Source: Conidiobolus incongruus B7586 (Eukaryota > Entomophthoromycota > Entomophthoromycetes > Entomophthorales > Conidiobolaceae). From it: a stretch of DNA of 25,027 nt. A model generated the notes under the pieces. That model ran no database searches, had not been told where the DNA came from, and saw nothing but the letters and a program-made list of their open reading frames with translations. The position numbers and the translations under genes were made by a program. Where the stretch lies: positions 1 to 25,027 of the forward strand of contig JNEM01009360.1 in the NCBI GenBank assembly GCA_000697335.1, read 5' to 3'. This document shows positions 12,138 to 21,123 of the stretch, piece after piece (position 1 is the first letter of the stretch; every line of letters starts with the position of its first letter).

Positions 12138-12266
12138 ATGCTTTACAAATTCATGATCTTTTTGGTGATGGCTAACGCTTTTGCAGCTCCCGTAAACAAC
12201 ACCCCAAGTCCCGATGCAGACCCTCCGGAAAAACCTGACAGTGGGGGCAAACCACCGCCAGCTTAG
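12138..12266 (+). CDS. Tiny secreted proline-rich peptide precursor, copy C (42 aa)
   Basis: The most divergent and most GC-rich of the three copies, on the opposite strand. The ATG has A at -3 and the stop is TAG. Residues 1-16 (MLYKFMIFLVMANAFA) make a good signal peptide with A-x-A before the predicted cut. The predicted mature part is 26 residues: it starts APVNN, carries PEKPD at 30-34 after PP, and ends in KPPPA. The MLYK start matches copy B, while PVNN matches copy A. No cysteine. A possible polyadenylation signal AATAAA lies at 12327-12332, 61 nt after the stop, and TCTCCTTCATT at 12305-12315 resembles a stretch behind copy B. Function unknown; the composition suggests a short secreted, unstructured peptide. 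Confidence 0.75.
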   Translation: MLYKFMIFLVMANAFAAPVNNTPSPDADPPEKPDSGGKPPPA

Positions 12267-13247
12267 TTCTTGAAGCATAGGTACATTCTAGAATTTCTAA
12301 TATATCTCCTTCATTTAATATTGTTAAATAAATTTAAGAAAAATTATAAAATTTAATATAAACTTGAAAGTAAATGATAAATTAAATATTAATAATAAAA
12401 TAATTTAAAATTTTAAATAAATAAAATATATTCTAAATATTTTGAATAATGATAAACCAAAGTTGATTATTTCAAAATATTTATTTCTTTATTATTTAAT
12501 TTACTATAATTATAACTATATTACTTTTAACCATTAATTTAATAAACTAATTAAAAATATATCATAATTAACTAATATTTTTAATTTTTACTTAATAAAA
12601 TTCAAAAATGATATCATAAATATATACATAAATAGTAATTCAATTTGAAATAAAATTATGAGATGATATTATATACAAATATTTATAATCAATGATAACA
12701 AAAATTTTACTTTTTGATTTAATTGTATATAAAATAATTGAAATAATTCTGGAACATAATAATGGTCTTATTTATAATGTGAATGGTTAAGAAATATACA
12801 TTCGAGAGATGGTGCTTGATATGGAATTATATCTCCTTATAGCATTTTTTCACCAATATGATTATATGATGTCAAACTAATATGAAAAGCTTCACAATCC
12901 AATTAACTCAAATCAGCATTAAAACCCTTTGCTTAATAATTAATAATCTCATCATATACAAAAAGATCTCATTAGGATTTGAAATCTCTGTGTTTGAGAT
13001 TGATACTAAAAAAAGAACATGAAACTACTCTAGGCTTTTAAGCATCTGTTTATCACTCTTTTTAGTGCTCATTATTATGTTTGCCAAACTGAAAAATTCC
13101 AAATTAATAATATTTTTAATTCTGAATATATATCTAAATAATTAATTTTAATATTCAAAATTGAAAATTTATTTTAAAGATTTTTAAATTTGTTATAAAA
13201 TATTAAATTTAATTATAAGATTATAAATTTCTAAAAGAAAATTTAGT
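12267..13247. other. AT-rich spacer, no supported gene
   Basis: Besides the 3' region of peptide gene C, it holds low-complexity DNA and a slightly less AT-rich part near 12830-13080. A short hydrophobic frame near 13019-13141 is interrupted by a stop after four codons and is not called. Confidence 0.5.
12327..12332 (+). terminator. Candidate polyadenylation signal of peptide gene C
   Basis: AATAAA 61 nt after the stop codon. Such hexamers are common by chance in this AT-rich DNA, so the call rests mainly on position. Confidence 0.35.
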
Positions 13248-13969
13248 GTGTTTAAAGAATTAAAATCAATGGTACATAATTTTACTAAAAAAATTCGATT
13301 ATCACTTAAGCGAATGTCTCATTCAATTGATAAGGATACCAATCATAATATTCAAAAACCTAAAAAATCGATATATAACTGGCTTCTAACTCAAACTGAT
13401 TATTACAACAATTGTGTGTTTATAAATGAAACACCAATTGAAAAAAGTATGTCCCGAGTTGTAGCATGATTTCTATTCAATTTCCACCTCTACCTTTAAT
13501 TTCACCAACTTTATCTTCAATCAAGAACTTAAGGACTTTAGTAGGCGAAATGATTGCTCGAGATATTATTAACCTTGAAGCTCTTTTACCATTTATATTC
13601 ACCACTTCAACTGATTAAATCAAAGTCAAGGGTATAGTTGGCTAATATTTTTTAATTTTTTTTTCAAATAGATTGGATATTTAGATAAATATCGACAATA
13701 TAAATATTCTTTTATTAAATTAAATAATACACAAATAGGTTTTTATTCTGATATCTTTCAATTAATCCGAGGCCTTGAGCTCCAACGCATTTACTTCCCT
13801 CCAGATTCTACCGATCTCAATGCTATTGAACGATTTTGGTTCATTATAAAGAATAGTATTTGCAATTATAATTTACAGCATTTATTTTTATTCGAGAATT
13901 CATGAAGCTTATTTACAAAGGTTTTGTAGGCATTCAGTATCAAAGTTTGATAGTTGTCAAAATGAATAA
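13248..13969 (+). pseudogene. Relic of an IS630/Tc1-like DDE transposase (DNA transposon)
   Basis: Three frames in series show the catalytic half of a DDE_3-type transposase. The first (13248-13469) holds NWLLTQTDYYNNCVFINETP and MSR, matching the usual ...CVFIDE...MSR block, but Asn replaces the catalytic Asp. It has no ATG start and ends in TGA at 13467. The next piece (to about 13620) holds the NLEALLPF segment and ends in TAA. The block at 13690-13905 shows IKLNNTQI where MDN is expected, then YFPPDSTDLNAIERFWFIIK, the PPYSPDLNPIExFW motif with its Glu. After a frame change near 13890 the C-terminal HSVSKFDSC segment follows to a TAA at 13967. With two catalytic Asp lost, two stops and a shift, it is dead. 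The N-terminal DNA-binding part and terminal inverted repeats were not found. Confidence 0.8.
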
Positions 13970-14222
13970 AAATCGAAATTACAACATATTTTAGTTTTAA
14001 AAAAGCAAATATTAACTATATAATAAAATAATAAATCTAAATAAAACATATCAATTAATAAAATTTAATAATAAATGAAAATATTTAATATTTAGAATAA
14101 TTTTGAATATAAAACAATTAAAATTTAGAATTTGAATGAAATATTGGATATAATTATTAAAATTAAATATTAAAAATTGATTAAAAAAATAAATAGAAAA
14201 TTATATAAGAAAGTTAAAGTTA

Positions 14223-14294
14223 CTCTCCGACTGGGAATTGAACCCAGGTCACCCGCGTGACAGGCGGGTATACTCACCACTATACTATCGAAGA
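14223..14294 (-). tRNA. tRNA-Asp (GUC)
   Basis: On the minus strand a complete 72-nt cloverleaf can be folded. The acceptor stem is TCTTCGA/TCGGAGA with one G-T pair and discriminator G. The T arm is CTGGG-TTCAATT-CCCAG. The anticodon arm has loop CTGTCAC, with anticodon GTC at 14261-14259. A U at position 1 and a G discriminator are usual for fungal tRNA-Asp. No intron. A T4 run lies about 25 nt downstream and a T7 run about 35 nt downstream, as possible Pol III stops. Confidence 0.96.
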
Positions 14295-16130
14295 TTGAAA
14301 TATTTCTTTTTAATATAATATTTACTGTTTATAAAGTATATGATTTTATTCAATTATTCATCTAAATAATTTTACATTAAATATTTTTAATATTATTTAA
14401 AATTTCTATTTCATTTAATATTTATTTTTATTAATAAGATTTGCAAAATAAAATTTAATTTCAATTCTTAATTTCAACTTTTCTCATTCATTTCAATCAT
14501 ATTATTTCATAAATTTTTATCATTATTATTACTCTATATATTCATCTACTTTCAACTTTAAAATATTTATGAGCCTATTCTAAAGATTTTTCAAACTTAC
14601 CAGTCAAAAATTAATCAATCACCACCACACATTTTGGATCCTAAAAAAGGAAATCTAAAGGTACTAGCCAATAGGAATTGTTAAATTAAACATAAAAAAT
14701 CAGTATGGATAAAACTTCAACGCGTCCCCTATATTCATTTTCCTAATATAGTAAATATCTATCAAAAAAGTATTAACTTGTTGAATTTTATTACATTAAT
14801 ATAGTAATTTAATATCACTAAAAGTCATAATATGTGACACAAAAAACCTTTGGTGGTTAATAAAATATCGGTCATTTTCCCACTCTCGAAATTACATTGC
14901 ATCTTTATTTTTATTCCTAATACTATTTTCACAAATATTTTGATAAGTTTTGACAAATCCTAAAAATTTTTATATCAGTAACTAAATATAATCGCAATTC
15001 TAAACAGAAATGAGCTTTGATATTAAAGGATATTTGGATTATCCCAAAATTTTGGTTGTTGGAAATTAATGTGAAAAAACTGTTTGGCAAAAAGGATAAG
15101 AATTAATAATTTTCTAATGTAAAATTTAGTTAAAAAAATTTAATAAATTATTTTATTATATGAAGGTAACATTACTTCAATAAATTCAGAGCTTTGAGAT
15201 TGAAGAATCTCAACTTAAATAATATTTTTCATTCTGAAAAATTAAGTTATTCAATTTACACTGTATCATATATTATTTATAATGATGTCATTATAATATA
15301 AATGAGATACAAGTAACTTTATACTTATTTTTAATAATTAGGAATTAATTGTTAAAATATATTATTTAAAATCTAAAATAATTTTTCCAATCATTTTGAA
15401 ACAGTACTAATAATTTTAAACTTAGCATTAAATGTGTATATGGTTTATTGAAAAGACTATTACTTTATTGTTTACTAATATTATTTTATATTTTAAAAAT
15501 TAATAATTATTATAAAATTTAAAAATTTCAATTGTAATACCATTAAATTTGTCAAAATATATCTGTTTTACCAATTAATAAATTATTCTAATCAATCTTT
15601 ATCCTTAAACTTTGAGAAAATAAAAATTACATCATTGAGGTAACACCTACATTCAATATTAATAGCAAGTCAAGTAAAATCTTATATTGTTTATGTATTC
15701 AGATCATTCTGTAGAGGATCATGGTGAAATCATTTATGATCGGATTCAATTAATGATGTTCTAAAATACTGAGAATGAAGCTGCTATTTCACATCGTTAT
15801 CGGTTAAATTGGATTTTAAAATTGATGATTAAATGAATGTCAAATTAGGCTTTTTTTCTGTTGTATAGGTTCTCAAAACGACACATATTCTATCAGCAGT
15901 TATGAAATTTAAAGCTTCTATTTTCACGCATATATACTTGAAATAGCGATATATTTGATATATTGTTTAAATTGCTATAGTGAACTATCTTATCATTTTG
16001 CTACTCATACAGTTTAAATCACAAGTTCAACCAACTTTAAAAAATTCAATCCCAATTTAGATGAGTTTCACAATTCAGTTGAAAATTTGAATTGTATCAA
16101 AAATTCAATTGCCACTCTTAAATTTTTTGA
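14295..16130. other. Intergenic region upstream of CorA-1, no gene seen
   Basis: Mixed AT-rich DNA with slightly less AT-rich parts near 14580-15060 and 15650-15870. Short frames such as 15010-15069 (19 codons) are not supported by any family. The right end should hold the CorA-1 promoter; I recognise no specific site. Confidence 0.5.
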
Positions 16131-16238
16131 ATGATCAATGCAGTTATTTTAAATTTCAAAGTTGCTGGAATTCGCTCATCCTATTTAGTAAATAGAATAT
16201 ACTTAAAATTTGTATACTACAATGTCTCACAGAGTTGA
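16131..16238 (+). promoter_or_regulatory. Upstream ORF overlapping the CorA-1 start
   Basis: An ATG at 16131 opens 35 codons and ends in TGA at 16236-16238, out of frame with and running over the main ATG at 16222. A second, five-codon ORF (16138-16152) lies inside it. If the transcript starts upstream of 16131, these would reduce initiation at the main ATG. The transcription start is unknown, so their presence in the mRNA is not shown. Confidence 0.35.
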
Positions 16239-17840
16239 AAAACCTGGTATTTCTCCCCTAATTTTACCTCAAGCTACTAGGAACGACGATTTAAATCCTT
16301 TAGAGTTGGAAGATTCTATCGTTCAATTACCTACATTTTCGGGTCATTTACCGAGAACCGCTACGATGGGGACCCAAAGTTCATTAGCACCCCCACACTC
16401 GCCGAGAGCCGCTCCCAGCGTTTCAAGACTGAGCCAGCGTCGAGGAAGTCGTGCGAGTAGTTGGATCGACCACTCCGCTCTAAGTCGATTTATCAGTAAG
16501 GGTAGTAACGCTAGTTTTTGTATCAATGAAAAATCTAATAAGATAACTCAAGTAAAAATATTCAATGAATATTTTATTCAGTATTATTAACTTGTAGTAA
16601 TTTTTAGGCTATAAAACCTCCAAGGATTAATTATTATGATACCGAGGAAGGAGCTACCTCCTTTAACTTCCTAAGTGAAATATCTTTGGAACGTTTTGAC
16701 GATGACAGTAGAGGGAATGATGGCACTTTTTGGCTGGATATTACCAATCCTAGTAGCACGGAGCTCGAGGAGCTTTCTATAAGATTTAAACTTCATCCTA
16801 TCACTCTCGAGAATATTCAGTCTTCCAGTGGTATTGAAAGATGGGAACATTATGATAATTATTTATATGTTTCACTCCTTGCATTGTCTAATGAGCTTAC
16901 TGTTGGAAGCTTGATGCGAGATATGAGAGTGATTGGCACACCTGTTCATTTGATTATCTTTCCAAGAGGGATTATATCCATTCAGTTGGATTCCGTCCGA
17001 TATCAAGATAAAGTAATCAAACGAGTAAACCTGATCAAATCACATTTGAAAATTCACTCGGGATGGATTGCATATGCGATTTTAGATGAAGTAGTTGACG
17101 AACTTACAGATATTCTCAAATATTTGGAAGAGAAAGTTGAAGGGATTGAAGATGAAATGTTCGATTCCAAAGATGAATCTGTTGATAAGAAAAATGATTT
17201 GACTGTTGACTACCATGCTCAGCTTAAGATACTTGGTGTTGTAAAATATCAGGTGTTCGGCCTCAGTAAACTTACTCATGCCAAAGCTGAAATCTGCCGT
17301 GGGCTTATTAAGAAAGTCACAAGCCAGAAACTACCATGGGAAGGTATTCAACTATACTTAGGAGATGTTGAAGATCATGCAATTTCTCTCAATCAAGGAA
17401 TTTCTCATATGGAAACTATAATGAGAAACCTTCACGCATGCTATACTACCCATATGAGTTTGAAGGTCATCCAACAGGATCAAAGATCCTTGGCAGGCTC
17501 CCTCCGATTGACCTACTTTGGTGCAGTTGTCTCCATTGGTCTCACAGTCTCCGGTACATGGGGTATGCGAATGCTCGTACCAGGACAACCTCCCGAAGGC
17601 GAGCCATGGCCGCTAGACTGGTTCTTTGGCATTGTTGGCGTCACCATCTCACTTTCACTCATTCTCGCCTACCTCGCCAATCGCTTCGCTACCAACGCTC
17701 TCGCATCTGAAGACCATTCCACCCTCGCAGACCCCAAACCCAAACCCAAGTATCACAAAACTGTGGGTTTGGAAGAGTTCCATAAGGTCGGTACAGCTCT
17801 TTCCGATTGGCTCCCTCTAAAATTTAGCAAAGCTAAATAA
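16222..17840 (+). CDS. CorA-1: divergent CorA-family Mg2+ transporter-like protein with GMR in place of GMN (520 aa, one intron)
   Basis: Join 16222-16551 and 16608-17840. The first ATG in frame is at 16222; the frame upstream of it lacks another usable ATG. Exon 1 (110 aa) is a polar, Ser/Pro-rich N-terminal tail with kinase-type sites (RRGSRASS). Exon 2 opens PPRINYYDTEEG, then the CorA cytosolic domain with FWLDITNPS and LHPITLENIQ, the long helical region, and LYLGDVEDHAI. Two membrane spans lie near residues 407-428 and 448-468, followed by a Pro/Lys-rich tail. CorA proteins are pentameric Mg2+ channels, and the GMN after the first span builds the pore mouth. Here residues 429-431 are GMR (CGA at 17568-17570), while the following VPGQ and WFFG are intact. 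Asn to Arg by CGA needs three base changes, so a read error is unlikely. It may be non-conducting, altered or regulatory. The paralogues at 19099 and 21124 keep GMN. Confidence 0.88.
16552..16607 (+). other. 56-nt intron of CorA-1
   Basis: Starts GTAAAA and ends TTTTTAG, phase 0 between the Gln codon CAA and the Ala codon GCT. It joins the two long frames exactly. TATTAAC near 16583-16592 is a plausible branch point close to the 3' end. Reading through would stop 13 codons later. Confidence 0.85.
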
Positions 17841-17934
17841 TATTTTAGGTAAATTGAATTGATTAATTAAAAAATTGATTGGCGTATTACTAACCCCTAT
17901 TAATCTTCATACTATTTATTTATATTATATTTTT

Positions 17935-17940
17935 AATAAA
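17935..17940 (+). terminator. Candidate polyadenylation signal of CorA-1
   Basis: AATAAA 95 nt after the stop codon. Position is suitable, but the hexamer is frequent in this DNA. Confidence 0.35.
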
Positions 17941-18069
17941 TTGATTAAATATTGTTAAAAATAAAAATATTAATCACTCCTTTTAAAAATAAAGTTTCAA
18001 ATTTGAAATTGAAAATTGAAATAAATTTTAGGTTAAGGGTTATATAGATTTAGATATTTTATTTCATAG

Positions 18070-18141
18070 GCGCCAGTAGTATAATGGTTAGAATACTCGC
18101 CTTCCAAGCAAGTGGTCTGGGTTCGATTCCCAGCTGGCGCA
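18070..18141 (+). tRNA. tRNA-Gly (UCC)
   Basis: A 72-nt cloverleaf without intron. The acceptor stem is GCGCCAG/CTGGCGC, perfectly paired, with discriminator A. The T arm is CTGGG-TTCGATT-CCCAG. The anticodon loop CTTCCAA gives anticodon TCC at 18103-18105, reading GGA. The anticodon stem CTCGC/GCAAG has one C-A mismatch in its middle, unless edited or mispaired in reality. It lies between CorA-1 and CorA-2 on the same strand. Confidence 0.96.
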
Positions 18142-18146
18142 TTTTT
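18142..18146 (+). terminator. Pol III terminator of tRNA-Gly
   Basis: A T5 run directly after the discriminator base. Confidence 0.8.
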
Positions 18147-19090
18147 CTCCCATGTTGCTAATATAGATCAATATTTCTATTAATTTATTCTGATTCTCAA
18201 ACTCTGAATTTTTTTATATTTTGTCTTAGAGAACTGAAATTCAATCTTGATAATTGTCTGATGATTTGATTATTTTAAGTTTATAACAATGTTATTACGG
18301 TGAATTAAAATGATCTTACCATTATTTCAAATTGCTCCAAAATCAAAACCTAACTACACGAATTCAATCTAACAACAAAAGCAATCTCAACTCCAATACC
18401 AATTAATGTTTCATAATAATTACCAATTTCAACCAGTTACGATCTAACTATCAGTAGCACATTACGTTGCAAATCCTTGTCAATAACATTGAACTCTAAC
18501 GGATTTTTACACTTTTCCAAATTCATGTGGCATTTGTTGTCTGTTAGTTATGTGTAGGGAGTATCGCATCGAGTCACCCTTAATGCAAAATTTATTAAAC
18601 TTAATTGGCTACAGTTATAATTCGAAATGAATCACCGTGACTTATTGTATATTTTCATTCGAAGTTAAAATGAGAATTTAGTTATACTTGGATGACAACA
18701 TCAACTCTAGAACCTTACACGAAATCAATATTTGTATAAAATATAACCAAATTATGAGAATATCAATATTTGATTAAATCTATTTAATCTAATAAATATA
18801 TTTATTGAATTGTGAAAGATAAATTATTTCACTCCTAATAGGCACTAATAGTAAATAATGGCTTTAATTTAAATATCCCATAACCAAAAGGTGGGATGAA
18901 TAATTTAACCTTTAGATTTAAAGATTTAGGATACGAATCAACTGGTTGATAAATTCCACACTCATATCCAATCCTAATGATTCAATATTATAAATATTAG
19001 GGATTTGGTATCTCCTCAATTTTGGTATCTCTCTCCTTAATTTATTTTCGTATTAAAAAAATAATTATAATAATTATTAGTTGTTAATAA
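18147..19090. other. Intergenic region between tRNA-Gly and CorA-2
   Basis: Less AT-rich than most spacers in 18300-18700 but with no open frame or family match. Near the gene, TTTGGTATCTC occurs twice (19004-19014 and 19021-19031, 17 nt apart) within a pyrimidine-rich stretch, 60-95 nt before the start codon. This could be part of the CorA-2 promoter. Confidence 0.45.
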
Positions 19091-19102
19091 ATGAAAAAAT
19101 GA
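19091..19102 (+). promoter_or_regulatory. Minimal upstream ORF ending on the CorA-2 start codon
   Basis: ATG AAA AAA TGA: its TGA shares two bases with the main ATG at 19099 (ATGA overlap). A ribosome translating it would stop at the main start, an arrangement that allows termination-reinitiation. The CorA-3 gene has a comparable overlap (TAATG). Confidence 0.55.
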
Positions 19103-20430
19103 GTCAAACTAATAATCAGAATAATAATGAAACTATTAAAGATCAAAGGAGCTCGGAGACGATCCCATCCATCTTATTTGATGGTTTCACTTGCGAGTTG
19201 AGTGTGAGTGGTATGAGTACGCCAACCAACGGTCAGCCCCAACAACTGCCTCCTCAAAACTTTAATGTGGAGTACTTGAAGGCCATTTTAAATAATCAAG
19301 AGGGTCACTCTCCCTTGAAGGACTCGCCAGCTATTGAATCGCAATTTGATTATAGTGTGAATAGTGATGTGAATAATAATGAACACCGTTTCCTCCTATA
19401 CTCTCCTTTTACGGGTTCTGTCGCCGTGAACAAGTTCGCCGAGTTTCACGATCGTGGAGTGGATGTCGTCGGGGCGATTAATGGCGAACTCTTCTGGTTA
19501 GATATCGTGGCACCCACGGCACAAGAGATGGTAGCCCTGAGTAAAATTTTCAAGATCCATCCACTTACGGTTGAAGATATTATGACAGAGGATGTTCGCG
19601 AGAAGTGCGAATTATTCAAGCACTATTATTTTGTGACCTTCCGAACCTTTCAGGAGAATTCGAGCGAATTTCAATTGACGGGCAATTTAATTCAGCCTCT
19701 CAATGTTTATAGCTTGGTGTTTAAAACTGGAATAGTTACTTTTCACTCCAATTATCACAGTTTGACCAAATCCACTTTAAGAAAAATTGATCAGTTGAAG
19801 TCCATTGTCACCCTTAGCCCGGACTGGATTAACTACAGTATTTTAGATGAAATTACTGATAATTTCGCTCCTCTTTTACGTCAAATTGAACTTGAAGTCG
19901 ATACGGTCGACGATCTCGTACTCATTCTCAAAGCTAACGAACAGAGTGATATGCTCCGCAGAATTGGGTATGCAAGAAAGAAAGTCACCCCCCTTCTTCG
20001 ACTCCTCACTAGCAAACCCGACGTTATCAAAGCGTTAAGCTCTCGCACCGAAAAGCGCATCGGCCGCTCGCGAAGCGGCGGCACCGATATCAAATTGTAT
20101 TTAGGCGATATTCAAGATCACTTAATTACTATGGTGCAGAATTTGCTCCACTACGAAAAAGTCCTAGCCAGAGCTCATTCCAACTACTTGGCGCAAATCA
20201 GCATTGAATTGACTCAAGTGTCCAACAAAACCAACGACGCTGTGGCCAAATTAACCATTATTGCATCAGTCCTCCTACCCATGAATGTCATCACAGGTAT
20301 GTGGGGAATGAATGTAAAAGTGCCCGGCCAAGATGTCGAAAATTTGAACTGGTTCTTCGGCATCACAGCCTGCATGGTCCTTATTGCTTCCCTCTTTTTC
20401 CTCTTTGTCAAGCGATATATGCTCAAATAG
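19099..20430 (+). CDS. CorA-2: Alr/Mnr2-type Mg2+ transporter (443 aa, no intron)
   Basis: Start is the ATG at 19099 (MSQTNNQ); the frame is open further upstream but without an in-frame ATG. Order: a polar, Asn/Gln-rich N-terminal region, YSPFTGSV near residue 100, FWLDIVAPT around residue 133, then FKIHPLTVEDIMTEDVREKC, which is highly typical of fungal Alr/Mnr2 proteins, the long helices with LYLGDIQDHLITMVQNL, and two membrane spans near 384-402 and 418-437. The canonical GMN is residues 403-405, followed by VKVPGQ, so a working Mg2+ pore is expected. Yeast relatives act in the plasma membrane (Alr1, Alr2) or vacuole (Mnr2); the place cannot be told here. It faces CorA-3 tail to tail; the two are roughly three quarters identical by eye outside the N terminus. 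A 3-codon upstream ORF overlaps its start. Confidence 0.95.
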   Translation: MSQTNNQNNNETIKDQRSSETIPSILFDGFTCELSVSGMSTPTNGQPQQLPPQNFNVEYLKAILNNQEGHSPLKDSPAIESQFDYSVNSDVNNNEHRFLLYSPFTGSVAVNKFAEFHDRGVDVVGAINGELFWLDIVAPTAQEMVALSKIFKIHPLTVEDIMTEDVREKCELFKHYYFVTFRTFQENSSEFQLTGNLIQPLNVYSLVFKTGIVTFHSNYHSLTKSTLRKIDQLKSIVTLSPDWINYSILDEITDNFAPLLRQIELEVDTVDDLVLILKANEQSDMLRRIGYARKKVTPLLRLLTSKPDVIKALSSRTEKRIGRSRSGGTDIKLYLGDIQDHLITMVQNLLHYEKVLARAHSNYLAQISIELTQVSNKTNDAVAKLTIIASVLLPMNVITGMWGMNVKVPGQDVENLNWFFGITACMVLIASLFFLFVKRYMLK

Positions 20431-21123
20431 TTTCACACTTCAGCTTTTAACATTTAAAGTTTTTTATGACTAATTAATTTATTTTTTTAATCATGTTTAT
20501 AGAAATAATGTAATAAATACTGTTAGTGTTTATTCTATCCCCAATCAAAGACTATATATTGATAATGAGAAAAATAGGAATAATTCTTATCTGATTGAGT
20601 AATTTATGGTAAAAACAATCCAAAATTAATCAAATTATCTTTTTATTAATCATTTTAAAAAAATTTTGAATCATTATTTTGTAATATTTATTTAATAATT
20701 TTGAAATTTTTTTAATTAAATATTTTTGGTAAAGATCTTTTTTTTTCCATTATTAAAAATTATTAATTAATTTATCATCTTTATAATGCTATATTTGTAG
20801 CTTTAACTGTTTTTTTTAAATCTCAATTCGAATAAACTATTTATTTTTTTAATAAAATTTTAAAAATTGAAAACTTTTCAAACTAAATTTTATTGAAAAA
20901 TCGAAATTAATAATGAAAATTAATAAGTAATGTTTATTGAAATCATTTGAATAATATATTTATAAATATAAATAATTTTGAAATTATTAGTCATATTTAA
21001 CTATCAATTAAATAATTTATCCCTAATATATATTTAATAATTATTCATTTTAAAACTTTTTGTTTGTTGATTTCACAGTTCATAGGAAAAATGATTAATA
21101 AATATTAAAATTAAACGAAATAA
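20431..21123. other. Convergent spacer between CorA-2 and CorA-3
   Basis: About 690 bp of AT-rich DNA with T runs, serving as 3' regions of both genes. No gene seen. Confidence 0.6.
20512..20517 (+). terminator. Candidate polyadenylation signal of CorA-2
   Basis: AATAAA 81 nt after the stop codon, in the spacer shared with the convergent CorA-3 gene. Confidence 0.35.

Noticed and set aside
13019-13141. Short hydrophobic frame (MKLL, stop, then a leader-like stretch) as a fourth secreted peptide
   Set aside because: A stop follows the fourth codon, it shares nothing with the PEKPD family, and no intron explains it. It could be a broken small secreted protein, but support is too thin.
15010-15069. 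19-codon ORF MSFDIKGYLDYPKILVVGN
   Set aside because: Too short, no family and no signal peptide; a few more codons follow its stop in the same frame. It might be an exon piece, but nothing supports that.
17841-17990. Intron in the 3' region of CorA-1 (GTAAAT at 17849, TACTAAC near 17889)
   Set aside because: The branch-point-like word is good but the nearest usable AG is about 100 nt further on and the coding frame already ends at 17840.
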